64,000 nucleotides of DNA from Punica granatum (Eukaryota; Streptophyta; Magnoliopsida; Myrtales; Lythraceae), in assembly GCF_007655135.1 (NCBI RefSeq), contig NC_045129.1, positions 10,416,001-10,480,000 on the forward strand, read 5' to 3'. The notes below the pieces were generated by a model. The model was not told the origin of the DNA and ran no database searches. It saw nothing but the letters and a program-made list of their open reading frames with translations. This document shows, piece after piece, positions 46,779-63,200 of the stretch; the first letter of the stretch is position 1, and each line of letters opens with the position of its first letter. The translations under genes were made by a program, and so were the position numbers.

Positions 46779-48638
46779 GTGGACCGATGTTGAGGTAAGC
46801 CATCCAGGGAAGAAATCATATGAATTAATTTAATTTGTTCTGATAAGATAGTACTTGGGAGAGGAACAGCTTCACGGTTGCAAGAAGAGATCGACCATAA
46901 TAATGCTTTTAAATTAAAAGTGGATTTTTTTTTAGTTAACCAATAGAAAAATGGCACTTTGATTATGAAGAAAAAGTAGAAAAACGGAAGACAGAAATGA
47001 CCGGAAATGGAAAAAAGAAGATGAAGTACAATTATATCTCACGCCTTTGATAAATGAGGTGAAGTGTTTTTCAAAATACGAATATAATTTTTTGGTAAAA
47101 ATTACGAATATATTTAAATCTAAAAAAATATGATCTTTAATGACATGTACAATATGAAGAGCTTGGTAAATTTATATATGAGATCAAGATAGGGAAGGTT
47201 GAGCATCAATTGCTTGCGTTTCGTGGATTCCCGATAATTTAATTGCTAGTAATGTACATTCCCACTGAGGCGGGAATTCACTTTCCCAACCCCTTTCATG
47301 GTAATTGACATTACCAATCAAGTGGAAATGTGAGAGTGAGAATTTAGATTATCATGTTTCAACTAAACATGGAAATCATGTGAGTTCTGGGAATTTAAAT
47401 CAATTTTATCTACATAAATCCCCATGTACCAAATTCACGTTACTCCCCCCTCCCTCCAATTTTTTTAGGTGGATACTCTTTTTTCTCAAAGGAGGAAAAT
47501 GCCTATCTAATTTATTATTAACCAACTCATCATAGGAATCAGTGCATGCATGCATGCGGAATGGAGACTTAATCCATACAAAATCTATATATTTAATGTA
47601 GAAAATGTGAAGAGACTTTTCACTAAGAGCTGAAGATCAATGTAAAAATTAATATGGGGTCTCTATAAAGACTAATGTGGCATGTCCTTATCGATCTAAT
47701 GGGAGGTTCTCATGAAAGGATTTTGAATTACATAATCATATATAGATAGATATAGATAGTGTTTTTTTTTTGGCCATTGCATTAAACAGTGCCTTACAAC
47801 TAGCCCTTTTACCTATTCCATTTTTCTTTTTTCTTTTTTTTAAATAAAGTTGACCATCTTCTATAAATTTATTTATCTATATCAGCATATTTGAGTTTAA
47901 CTATATACTTCTACTGTCACTATAATTGGTCCCTTGCATTGTAAATGACATTTGTCTTAATGTAATAGTAAATTACATGTAAAATTTTAATTATGGCTCC
48001 TTTTTTACAGAAAAAAATACATGTAAAAATTTCTCACAATAAGTAATCAATATCTTGTTTCATTGTCACATCACTTGATTTCATAGATAATCACGTTTGA
48101 AATAAATCGCATTTGCTTTTGTTTATATTAATTATAACTTCTTATTTACATGTACATTTAACTAAATATCAGGCACGCTCTTTACGCAGGCATATAATAA
48201 TAAAGACATTATTTTAATAAATTATCTAATTAATGGTGAAAGTTATTGTTTTTGAAAATTTAGGATTTATTAGTTAATTTAGAGGTTTCTATTTTTTTTA
48301 TTTTTCAGGAATAATTTTCATTTTCTTGGCCGAATAATTTTAATATTTATTTGTAATGTTTGTATTAATATTAATTGGTATAATTAGATGTAGGCCCACA
48401 TGCTACATAGATTACATAAATCATTTAATTTATCAAGAAACTTTTTATTTTTTAAGAAAATATTTAATATTTATTCATGAATTGATAAATTTTTTACTTT
48501 TCAATAAATATTTTTTTTAATGTTTTATCTCGTTTTTCAATAAGAATTAAATTTTTCGAGTAATCAAAAAGACGATCAATAACGAGCCAGGGTTTAAGAC
48601 AATTAAATTGTGGTGAATTCTCATATTGCTCCCTGGTT
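46113..48638. other. AT-rich intergenic DNA
   Basis: There is no gene evidence on either strand. A CT microsatellite with flanking repeats lies at 46709-46815. Otherwise only short chance frames and homopolymer-rich sequence were seen. Confidence 0.5.
46709..46815. repeat. CT microsatellite flanked by 35-bp direct repeats
   Basis: GGACCGACATTGAGGTAA... (46709-46743) and GGACCGATGTTGAGGTAA... (46781-46815) flank a (CT)n run at 46745-46772. Confidence 0.85.
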
Positions 48639-51015
48639 GAACTGATTCTAAGGCAACCAGGCGTTCGCATCTCTTAGAGTATAAAGTTAACACGTGGCCT
48701 GTTAGAGCTTGGGGTGAAAAATTGTCCTTAGATAGGCAGTGAAAATACCTCCTCCAATCGTCGAGACAACATACCCGAATTCTTTCCCCATAATAAAGCA
48801 CTGAATGATCTGAGTTGGCCTAGAAGCTCCGTGATATTACGGGGAGTATGACTTTGAACATAACTCGTACATATATCAGTGCATAAGGTAGAGAGGCATC
48901 TCTCTAGGGGCTTCAGAGTAGACGTAAATCTCTTCCTCATGAATTTGAGAAATGATTTTCTTTTCTTTTCTTTTTTTTTTCTTTTCGGGTACGTACACTT
49001 TCCGGAGAGAGACGGCACTGAGAAACAGGATCTCTAAGAAAGGTTATTGCAGAGGATATGCAATGCTTCCACCCTGTTGAAGGGGCAACATATATTCTGC
49101 AATGTGGCTGGCACGGTAATCCAAGAATATCTCTGCAACAGCCAAGTCTTCTACCTTGAGCCGTTGCTTCTTCCCAAAGAGAAGAACATCTCCTAAGGAC
49201 GCTGATCCTTTCATGATGTGTAGCAACCGAGTGGCAACTTCCACGACTGCAACATTTGTGGGGGCAGTGGGCCCCGAATGAGTTCCACCGCAGGCTTATG
49301 CTGACAACAGGTCCAACCTACAAAGACATGTAATGTAGAATCTGCTTGGGACTTGTTCAAATCGTTCACCAAGTTCTCTATGAGAACCACATCGCGAAGT
49401 TTTTTATGATTCTACTCAAGGCAGAGATTGCATTAATTCCTTCTCACCCTGCAAATCAATAAATTTATGATCAATGTCTGGCTATGAACTTTATCTCGAA
49501 CCAAAAGGAATTTTTTAATGTTAAAAAACCCAATGGAGAAAAGCAATAAGGAGAATCCTTCAAACTTAAATAAAATTCTATATTTACTGTACCAACACTT
49601 CCGAGAACAAATTATACACACACACACACACACACATACACAACAACATGAAAATTAGAGAGTATACCGCACGAAATGCTTCTTACCAGAGAATCAGTGC
49701 ACAAGACTTCTGTAATGACATTCCAGTTACTACTTATGTGCAAAGCAGTTCATATCCTTTCATTTGTGGTCAAGTTCAGAAGGACTGCAAATAACCGTCC
49801 TTGTTTCGGGTCTATATCGCCCATCTTCTTCCTCCCTTTGACTACTTGAAGTACAATGACGTATAATCGCCTTCAGTCTCATCATAGAAGGGTCTACGTA
49901 ACACATGCAAATGTCCATGTCCTTCCCATCCTCTGTAAGTTGGGAACTGATTCCGGTCTCGATTTAGTTAGGTCCCATTTGATATGCGAGAATGGAATAG
50001 ATTGGAATGGAATGCTCATTTCTTCATTAAACCTCATTTTCTTATTAGTGTCTCTTATATAAGTTAAAAATATCATTCCCTCATTATCATCTTTTTTCCT
50101 TCATTTTGATGGAAGGAACATTCTCTCAATTAAGAAAGGGAATGGTCACTCCCTCATTTCATACTATATATTGCGAACCATCATATATATTCTTTTAATT
50201 TATATATCTAAAAATGTATATAACATGATATCTCGGTAAATAAGTCATTATAATTATATTTTCTCATTTTGTGATGGTCATTAAAGAAAATTACATTTTT
50301 TTGACTCAATACTATTATATTTCTCTATATAGAATTCATTCCTTTCCATTCCATTTCATTCCTACATACCAAATGGGACCTTAGAATTAAAAGGTCTCTA
50401 TTTGAAATTTTGCAATGTTCCTTTCCTCTATTGCTCGATATGTTTCACCAGAAATCGACCTCGACTCTATACGCATTCCTCCCGTAGGGCTTGCGCTCCT
50501 AAAGTTCTGTAACTTCGGCATAAGGTAAAATGGGGATCATCTCCATGCTCGAGCATGACTCTGCTCGAGTTTCTTCCAGCAATGGATATACAAAAGACCG
50601 AAGATAGTGCTCGACTGAAGGGAACCTCTCAGGGATCTCATCCACCTGCAAAAGAAAAGATCAAATTTCCATCATATGGAAACAAACGAGCTTCAAATTT
50701 CTGCCTCAGCAATATACTCATTTCTTCACTTCATATGTATCATCTAGAAGAAAAACATCCATAAGCGATCGTACCAAGCATATTTTGGGGGGAAAAAAGT
50801 TTTTAAAGGACAAAAATACCCCTCCAAAACCAACTTATGGTAGGACTGCTTAAGGCAGCAGTAATAGGAAACAACGGGAGAACCTGGTGCTTGTAGAGAT
50901 TGTCGTTGAAGATGTCGTCAATGGACCAAGAGAAGACTATGTCGGTCAGCGTCATGGCTGCGGCTGCCCTTTTTCCTTTCGACCCTTCACCGAATTCCCC
51001 CATTGTTCTCTTCAA
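48639..51015 (-). pseudogene. Helicase copy 3 fragment
   Basis: Exon 1 is nearly identical to copy 2 (MKRTMG...[12 protein letters not shown], 51015-50886). Exon 2 follows ([13 protein letters not shown], 50645 downward), with stops and a Tourist-type MITE inside it. Exon 3 starts near 49450 and lacks about 77 bp that include the Walker A codons, so the first glycine-rich segment runs straight into APTNVAVVEVATRLL. Homology stops at 48639. Frameshifts and stops throughout make it a pseudogene. Confidence 0.85.
49971..50380. mobile_element. Tourist-like (PIF/Harbinger) MITE in copy 3 exon 2
   Basis: 410 bp with inverted ends GGTCCCATTTG...CAAATGGGACC and a TTA target duplication (49968-49970, 50381-50383). 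The inverted similarity extends about 45 bp with GGAATGGAATG motifs. A three-base TTA duplication and ends starting with GG are typical of PIF/Harbinger MITEs. Confidence 0.92.
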
Positions 51016-53081
51016 TTATCCAATCAGATGACACATCAACCTCTTGCTATCTCCAAATTAACTCAGAGCAGAGGGAAACAGAGCAAAGGAAGGGATGAGT
51101 TTAGCAGAGAAGAATGGATTATGGGGTCTTTCATGTTGAAAATTGAGCATTTTCCTGGGACTCGGGTCGTCTTCTCGTCTTCCGCGGCATGCACTTTGGC
51201 TCTTCAACGTAAAGTTCTGTGCTGCATGCTTCGGCAATTGTTACGTTACATTACATCTCTTCTTGCTACTGGCGACTCTCCTCATTACGGCTTCCCCGCT
51301 TCTTCCACCATTTCCCAAGACATTAGCACTTAAGGTTGGTATTATTACAAATATTTATTAATCACTAAAACCTGACTAATGACATTGCTAATATACACCC
51401 CCAGACCCTGGGTAACTTCTTCATTTTGCAACTAATCTTGAACCATATTTTCTAAAAAGTATATTAAGTATTTTAATTACCGAAAAAAAGCATATTAAGT
51501 ATTTTTCTCTTTGTTATTAGCGTGAAGTTTATTCTCCAAATCATGACTATATAACCCGACAAGCACACGACTCGTGGTAACTTCGTGGGCAAGCGCACAA
51601 GTATATGTCAGTGCCCTCTCTAAGATCTCCGTATTGTAAGCAGGATTTGAATTTACAATCTTATAACGAACTACCAGTGATGAGCAAATACATGCTTACA
51701 TAACACTTGCACTTGAGTCGATGCATTTAATTAAGTCAAACTCAATGTTGTAATTCAAAATTTTGTAGATATCATGTCTAGCACATTTTCTTACCGACAA
51801 TCAACTCGTGCTTTGATTTGGATTACTTCCCATATATACTCTATTGTGGTCACGTTGCAGGAGACGGAAATGCGGTCTCCAGACTTATCCTCCTAATACG
51901 ATATTCACAAGTAGGACATGCTATCAAGAGACTCCCTGTTCAAGAAACCAGCCCGTAAAAAGCTTAATGCAGCGTGATAGATATTATACCAAAAGTTGCC
52001 AAACCACAGTCCACTGTCAGATCTTACTCATTCCTATAAAGATGGTAAGTAACCATTCCGCTATTAAGAATTCAGTAAAAATGACATGAATTCGGTGAAA
52101 ATGACATGGGTTCACATGAAATGGTTGCATGATTAGGGAGGAATACGGGACAGAATACACAAACTTATCAAGTTGGCTTTAATGGATTTAATTTGTAGCA
52201 TATAAGTTGTGACTTCATAGACCATGTTCTCAACATTGTGTTTTCTACCAGCACCTACATATCCTCAATCAGATCCCGAATGAGTAAGATACATAGATGC
52301 CATGTGTGACACAAGATTTTGCCTAGGGGAATTTCCCGTCACCTGATCCAGCATGGGCTGGTTCAGTGCTGTCCAATTAACTTCCGGCGATGTTGGTTTT
52401 CACCACAAAACGTTGGCCCAACAGGAGGATGAAGGGCACACCACACATTCGAGTAGCATTTGATGTCCCATGGGCCATCCCACAACCTTCATAAAATGAA
52501 ATCTCATAAATTTTTAATCGAGTTTAATTTTAGGATAATTTCAAAAATACATAAGCCTGGGTCAGGGTGGCACCCTGCAGAAGTATGGATTCAATCTAAT
52601 CTACGTACCTCTTTTTGATCTTGAATGACATACATTTTTAATCGAGAAGCAATCTTGTGCTATTATAGTTTAGAGAGCAAGGTAATAAACACCCTGTCTT
52701 GACCAGCCTCTGCTAATGAAAGTAGGTGAACGGACTTCGATTCTATTGATTGATGTAGAAAATTACAAGAGAAAGTTACTGCAAACTAGGATAATTTCAA
52801 ATTCAACCAAATTTTTAATAAGATTCATTATTAGGTAATCTATTTCAATTACAAAAGTGGTGCTGTCCCTCCAAAGATCCTGCTCTATCAATGCCTATAG
52901 AGCACCATTCTGGGTGAAACATACACTGAGGAAAATTCTTGTACATAACCGCCACCGGCAGATTCATTTGGCTGCAATGGTTGCGCTGGTACAATTGCCA
53001 TAGTATATAATAAAAAAGAAAAAACAGATTTTCCATTGGAACAACATCCACAACACAGACATGTTTTCCAGTAGGGGTGCC
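51016..53081. other. Upstream region of copy 3 and intergenic DNA
   Basis: 51016-51200 is duplicated promoter/leader sequence shared with copy 2. From about 51400 to 53000 I see no gene: AT-rich sequence with short chance frames. The last part is the 3' untranslated region of the synthase gene on the minus strand. Confidence 0.5.
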
Positions 53082-56710
<3,629 letters not shown>

Positions 56711-56950
56711 TTTCAAACACGCTAGAGAGACTGAGAGATTGATTGCTAATGAAATGAGCAAAAATTTTGTACAATTAGCCCAAAAAAGATTTGATTGGAA
56801 GAGAGAAAAAAAAAAAACTCGTTCTCTTCTCTTCTCTCTGTCCCTCTCTCGGTATGTGCGGGGGCTTCACTGGACTCCCATGCATCGTTTATATAGAGCG
56901 GGAGATGCGCGTGCTGAGGACACGTGGCAGGAGGTGAGTGGTGCGTGACC
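56711..56950 (-). promoter_or_regulatory. MIPS 5' leader and core promoter
   Basis: On the minus strand a TATA box (CTATATAAA, 56896-56888) lies about 180 bases before the ATG, with a CT-rich leader between (56810-56850). A G-box/ABRE CACGTG (56921-56926) lies about 25 bases upstream of the TATA box. G-boxes of this kind bind bZIP/bHLH factors. Abscisic acid or light control is plausible but inferred. Confidence 0.75.
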
Positions 56951-58460
56951 TCTGCAGCCCTTGGAGCGAACCATGGCCATGCAAAGCAATGGCATCCTCC
57001 ATCAGCCTGGCAGTAAGCGCCAGTCAAACGACAAACTCTGGTTCAGTTTAACCAGAAACAGTTAACCGGCTCCGTGATTATTAGGACCCTGCCGGTGCGA
57101 TCGACAGAATCGAATACAGTTAATAATTTTAGTGAGATAAATCGCACAGAGGGATCATTTACTTAAAACACTGTTATTTAGGTGAAACGAGTAAAATGAA
57201 ATCATACTATCCCTCGACTCGAAAAACATGAGGACACTGAGTCGCACTCTCATTAATGTTTTTTTATTTTTTAGTATTTCCTTTGGCCTCTAGTATAACT
57301 AAGAAGATATATACATGTTTCTTTCTCGCAATCATCTTGCAAAATAGATCTTGTAATGTTACCCATAATAACGGAAATAAAGGGGGGGGGGGGGGGGGGG
57401 GGGGAACATAGGACAAATGAATGAACTCAAAAAATCCACATGCTATTGTGACAATAACAAAAGAAAGGAGCAACGTGAGATCATGTAATTGATACAATTA
57501 TTATACCCCTCATATGCGGTTACAGTTCGATTGGACCTTCCGTATTTGATAGCAGGTTTAATCACCCCAATCCACCAATAAGGGACACTCATAATGTTAT
57601 CTGAGGGGTATGAGGGAGTTTTTTTTTTTTTTATGTATCAGAAGAAGTCCGGGAAACTTTTTCCTGAATTTATTTCTAGGTGAATTATGGGGTCTAGCGC
57701 TGATGCATTAAAAGAAAAATTAAGTACTATAGATAGAGGCGAGGTATGCACAAACGTTTTCTATTGAATTCCTTGAACGGGAAATTCCCCAATTCCATCC
57801 GCCTCATGAGTTTATATTTAGTACGGCACATGCAAACGTTTTCCGGGAACATGAGCTGAACCTTAATTTAAGTAAATAAAGCGAAAATGGCAAAGGTTCG
57901 TCCGACTTCCGAGCTCTTGTCTTGGCAAGCAATGGTCCTTCGATTGGGACTTTATGGTCCCTCCGTGGGGCCAGGCAGTCTCAGGTCCACATGAGAGTGG
58001 GGGGACAGGGGATGGTGACGCGTGGCTGCTCTTTACACGTGGCGGGATCTTCAAGGTGAACGGGGTGGGGCCCGCAGTGGGGAAGCTACTGGAAAGACAC
58101 AATTTGTGTTTGTGTAGACAGTAGACTGAGCGCGACTTCGCGTATTTTGAGGAGGGGATTCGACTGCGTCACTTTGGGCCATTCTGGTATTGATGATCTC
58201 TCCACGCGCTCTTTTGGAGTGTGTGTTACACGACGAATATCTCGCCGTCGATCCATATGAAGTCGCTGGGGTGCGTCAAGAAGGAAGGAAATGTCTCTCG
58301 AATTTCGCTTGGTAGGCCCCCCAAGTGGCAATTTCGATTGGAGAGATTGGAGCCTTTTTTCGGCTTTTCTTTTATTTGAACTTTTGTATATTTTGCTTTT
58401 TAGAAATTCAAAATATCTCAATTACACCAATTCAAATCGAATCAGTTCATTAAGAATAAA
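56951..58460. other. Distal MIPS upstream region, no gene
   Basis: There is no supported gene. It contains a 23-G homopolymer (57382-57404) and a GC-richer patch (57880-58330) with another CACGTG at about 58037. Short frames there have no recognisable domain. Confidence 0.45.
57382..57404 (+). repeat. Poly-G run of 23
   Basis: An uninterrupted run of G in an AT-rich context. Its length may be an assembly or sequencing artefact. Confidence 0.9.
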
Positions 58461-58691
58461 GTCTTATTTGGTTTCATAGTGTTATTTTAGAATCACAATT
58501 CTAACTTTACTCTACCCATTATAAAACAAAATAATTCATACAAAATCAAAGAGTGGGCCCCATTTATATCACTTTTTTTCACAACAAAATAACATAATTC
58601 ATACAAAGTCAAAGGGTGAACTTCATTTATACCACTTTTTTTTCAAAATTAAAATCTGATTTTAAAATTTTACTATGAAACCAAACACAAC
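58461..58691. mobile_element. Small MITE upstream of MIPS
   Basis: The inverted ends share TTTGGTTTCATAGT (left) and the complement of ACTATGAAACCAAA (right). A possible 5-bp duplication ATAAA flanks it (58456-58460, 58692-58696). The length is about 231 bp, AT-rich and non-coding. Confidence 0.65.
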
Positions 58692-59107
58692 ATAAATCTC
58701 TCGTTATAGAACTTTTTCCTTTTCACAAGACTTAAACATAGAATGTTGTTTCACTTAAACTAACTCTTGTTGGCTCGTTTTTCCTATGTCATTCTGACGA
58801 CATAATCTAATTTCACATAATTCCGAGAAAGACATTTTCGTAGAAGCTCGTAATCGAATAGGAATCAAGAGATATTAGATTTAATAAATCCATTATGATT
58901 AGACTGTTTGATGTAGTACCCTGATGCTTCCAATTGCTTAAGTAATTCTGGATAAGCAAATAACAAATAATTATCATGTGTATGAAATGCCGGAGTCTCT
59001 TTTGAGCAACGAAAGCTCATTTCGTGTATAATTTTCTGTTATTTCCCGTGGAAACATGTGGTTGAACATCGATTCACGGTACCTTTCAGTTCTAAGATTC
59101 AGTCAAC

Positions 59108-59213
59108 AACTTTAACTTTAACTTAACATACTACACAATAAAAATATATATTTTTCAAGTAACTTTAACTTTAACTCAACACACTACACAATAAAAACAT
59201 ACGTTTCCCATGT
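59108..59213. repeat. 53-bp direct duplication
   Basis: AACTTTAACTTTAACT...ACTACACAATAAAAA occurs twice, starting at 59108 and 59161, with minor differences. Surrounding sequence (58692-60883) is AT-rich with no supported gene. Confidence 0.75.
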
Positions 59214-59632
59214 CAAATTTATAATCACATCTCACTTGTCATTTTCCACGATCAAAATCAAAATCAAAATTAAAATTACTTTAACTCTCAAATTAAACGC
59301 ATCGTTAATGTTTTTGAAGTATTATAGATGTTGATACCGAATCTCAAAAGAACAAATTTTCCTACTTTACGAAGTTACAATCTAATCGAGGATGTCTCGG
59401 AATAAGGAACTTCTCTATGCCCTTTCTTGCACATACGTTTTCTTCATTTGTTTTTTCCTTTCTTTGTATAAGCCAAAATTATATTTATTCTGTGAAAAGG
59501 TAGAAGTATTTTCTGATTCTTTGGTTTAATCAAATCTCCCACTGTATTGCTTCAAGCAAATCACCTATTAATGGATCCATTCGGCTCGAACACAAATTAG
59601 TTAGAATTCATTTGAATTTGTGCAGTATGGTA

Positions 59633-59660
<28 letters not shown>
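59633..59660. repeat. (AT)n microsatellite
   Basis: About 14 TA units. No associated feature. Confidence 0.85.
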
Positions 59661-59663
<3 letters not shown>

Positions 59664-60883
59664 GCAGCTTGAGTAAATGAGGGCAATGGCTGCTTTTACT
59701 CAATGGTTCCCAGAGTTATTAATTGTTAAAGTTTGACTGCAGAATTTAATTCGGTCAAACTGAAGTAATTACTACATACTCCCAAAAAAAAAGGTGATTA
59801 ACACGAACATATATATATATATAGAGAGCACCAATGAACCTTTTTACCAATGTAATTTCCCATGCCTCTCTCTCTCTCACGCTCCTTTCCAAGTTCTCGA
59901 TCGATAGGGAAGAGTACCCAAGAAAAATATTTTGGCCTTCCTTCCCTCTTATTCTTCACTTTTTATTCGTTCACAGGAAATATTACCGGTTGATAAAAAG
60001 GTACACGAGAAGGGATTCAGTATAGTGATATTCACTATCAACACGGTGATACCCATGCGAGAAAGTTGAGAACGTCTCGTTATCTAACTGAAAATGAATC
60101 AATAACTTTATCTTCTAAAGGATATGGATTGAACGCGATTATCACGGGTTTCCGGCCAAATTGTGACCGGAGTTCTGATTAAGTTGGAGCCTCCCAAGCT
60201 TGCCCTCGCCATCGTCAAAATGATCGACTGGAAACGTTCACATAAAGACAGAACGGCATGGTGTGGTGATGGGATAGCGAAAAAAAGGAAAAAGAAAATG
60301 TCAGGATCACGGTTTGTATAATTATCGTTAATAATTTCTTTTATCCAAAGGACAAGCGGGACCAATCAATGGAAGCAGCAGTGACCACGAATTTGATTAG
60401 TGGATCCGTGGTGACACAAAACTCCCTCTTGAGTGGCCATCCTCCCCGGATGAGAACTCAGCAACTCAGGCCCCACTATCGGGGCACGAACTCGGCGACA
60501 TGAGGATTTACACTGCGCGAATGTATATAGCATCTTAATCATCACTCGGTGACTACGTGAAAAGCACGAAGAACATGAATTTCGAATTCAACGAACTCGA
60601 TCTTTATTATCATGATTGATCAATCGATTCGAACGGGTGATCCATCTATGCAGGTAGACTCGATTAATCGAATGTTGCCACTTGCTTCGGCCTTCCTAAT
60701 CTCTTTTTCAATCAAGGAAATGCCAATGCCCCTTTTCTTCTTCTTCCTCTCCTCCAATAATTGGAAACTGAGTGGGTGCTTGCATCCCTCTCCCTCCTTA
60801 CGTTGTCCCTTCCTTGTGGTCCCTTTAACTCGAGAGGACTCTTCTCGTGAAGGCGAGATGTGTGCACCAAGTGGGATTAATAG

Positions 60884-61192
60884 GTTTTGTTTGGTTTTTA
60901 AATAAAAAAAATTTACTTTATACAACTCAAATTTATTATTCCTTAAATTCAACACTGTAATTATTATTATTTTATCTTTTTTCTCCATTTAATAATAATT
61001 TTTCACATATATATTTTTTCTAATTATTTTTATAATTAATTTTTTAATAATAAATTCTTCATATATTTTCACATCTATATATACGTACATATATGTGTAT
61101 ATTCTCACCGATCCATATATTTGTCAACATTTGTAATCATTACACAAAATGAAATTATATTGGATTGTGATCCAACTCGAAAACCAAATGCA
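60884..61192. mobile_element. Possible AT-rich MITE
   Basis: The left end TTTTGTTTGGTTTT and the right end AAAACCAAATGC are approximate inverted partners around a very AT-rich core. I do not see a clear target duplication, so this is tentative. Confidence 0.4.
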
Positions 61193-63200
61193 AGCTTAAC
61201 TATTATTAATTAACTATTATTAGTTGATTGATTGGAAATGTTGGCTTCTTTTTCATATATTTCTCTTTTTAGTGCTCATCTCCAACATTAATCTTTTGCT
61301 TCGCTATCTATTTTAATAGTTCATGTCTAAATCATAGGTACAGTTATAATCGAGATAATTCCAGGGCGTGATAAGAAATCACATGTTGTTCTTTATATAT
61401 ACATTTTCAAGAAACAATCCAAAATGATGGTCTGGCAGTTTCCACTCATTTCTATTTTCCCTTAACAATTAAGTGTAAACTTTGTATGTGGTTAGATTTC
61501 CTCTCGCGCTCGAGAAGCTGAAGGAGCAACTATACCAAGCATAGTAGCTTTTTTTGGTACGAAAAAATGGAAAGGGAATGGAATGGAATGACAATATATA
61601 AAAACAGTCACATATTGTACAGCGATTCCAATTCCACTGTAGCAAACATTCACAATTGATCTAAGTGTAACTGATGGTCTTGAGGTGCTTCAGCTTTTCA
61701 CTTGAGTCTCGACAAGCCCCTCCATCGATCTAGTGATATAGATTACAACATATTGTTTAACATGAACTAATTCAGAAAACACATGTTTAATTATTATTAT
61801 TTTTGGACAGATGCAGGAAACACATGTTCAACTAAAATATGTGTCCGGTAACATCTATCATTGATTGGACGATCCCGTGACTGTTGCCCCTTTTGCCAAA
61901 AGATTCATGCGATTGCTTGGTACTTGATCAAGTGAAAAGAAACCAATTTTCACAGAATGGTTGCCTTTCTCTGTTATTCGAAGAAAAAATGGGCCAGCAA
62001 TTTCCTTTGTCGAAAAATGGGCCATCAACAAGATGATGAATGTGCCCAAAACAATTTGATTAGAACCCTATAGTTTTTCTTTTTCCTTTTTTAGGCATAA
62101 TGTAATACTTTTGTTGGGTTTGATAGCCTTTGGACTTCCAATAAGAGACCCATGAGTTAGGGCCGAAAAGAGCCTTCCACATCAGTTGCTTAGAAAACTT
62201 AATTACTTGGATCTGTTTGTGTGCGTCTGCGTGTGATATTGGCCTCAGCTATTGTTTATAGATTGGCCCATGTAATTATTCCTCGGGGTCATCACTAGTA
62301 TAATATATCCATGGGCAAATTTTCTAGTGCCCCATATTGGCACACGAAAATATTTCGATCCACCCTCTTCTTTTAGGATTGAAGAGAGATTTCATACACT
62401 CGGCAGAGGATATAGAATTAAGATCCGGGTCATGGGGAACTAACTAATAAGAATTGAACCTAAAATGTTTTTGATTTTTTAAGCTGCAGAATTTCACATT
62501 TATTTCTCAACTCTTAGCCAATAATCTTGGGGATAGGTGGTAAAAAGAAAGAGACAGAGACAACGACCGTTTCCTTAATGGGAGGATGAGGAAAGCAAAC
62601 TTTTCGTTTGCAAATTTTTACAAATGAAGTTAAAAGAAACACTGAAATATCTTCTGAACAATCTTCTACTTCCCCAACTATTTTGATTGGACCTTTGGAA
62701 GTGCATTTACAACCTATAGGTAGGAACAATGAGAAAGAAACCAGAAGAAAAACAAATGATTTATACCCATTAAGAGTAAGAAGTACCACACGTAAAGTAT
62801 TATATCCTAATTGACCCGTCGGTAAGAAACACATCTTGGGTCAGTAAGCCGTGTTCTAGGGGATCGTCCATTTGCCATAAGTCGAATGGATCAAGATCAC
62901 ATTCCTAATTATAAATTGAGAAAGAATAAATGGAAAAAAAATCTTAATTAAGATTTGAAAGCTAGTGAAATGGATTGATCGATAAAAGATCAATTAACAT
63001 TCCTTGGATCCACCGTCACATCCCAATGACATTGAGACCCCGCCAAAGATTTGGTACACACCCTTAAGGAAAGTAACCTACCAATAAAGCACTCTCCCCT
63101 CCCTAATCTCTGCCCTCTCTTCCCTCTGATCTTTTCTCAATGTACACAAATTAAAACCCTATCTCATCTAGCTATTTCATCCATCCTGAGATTTCTCACC
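61193..63200. other. Intergenic DNA
   Basis: No gene is supported. A stretch at about 62590-62815 has lower AT bias and is open on both strands, but I recognise no protein in it. The last about 150 bases are a CT-rich leader-like region before the ORF at 63201. Confidence 0.4.

Noticed and set aside
58086..58421. Minus-strand open frame of 111 codons
   Set aside because: No recognisable domain, no leader or splice support, and it lies in a GC-richer upstream patch.
62514..62834. Possible organelle-derived or coding segment open on both strands
   Set aside because: The composition differs slightly from the neighbours, but I could not identify any organelle or nuclear gene in it. A homology search would decide.
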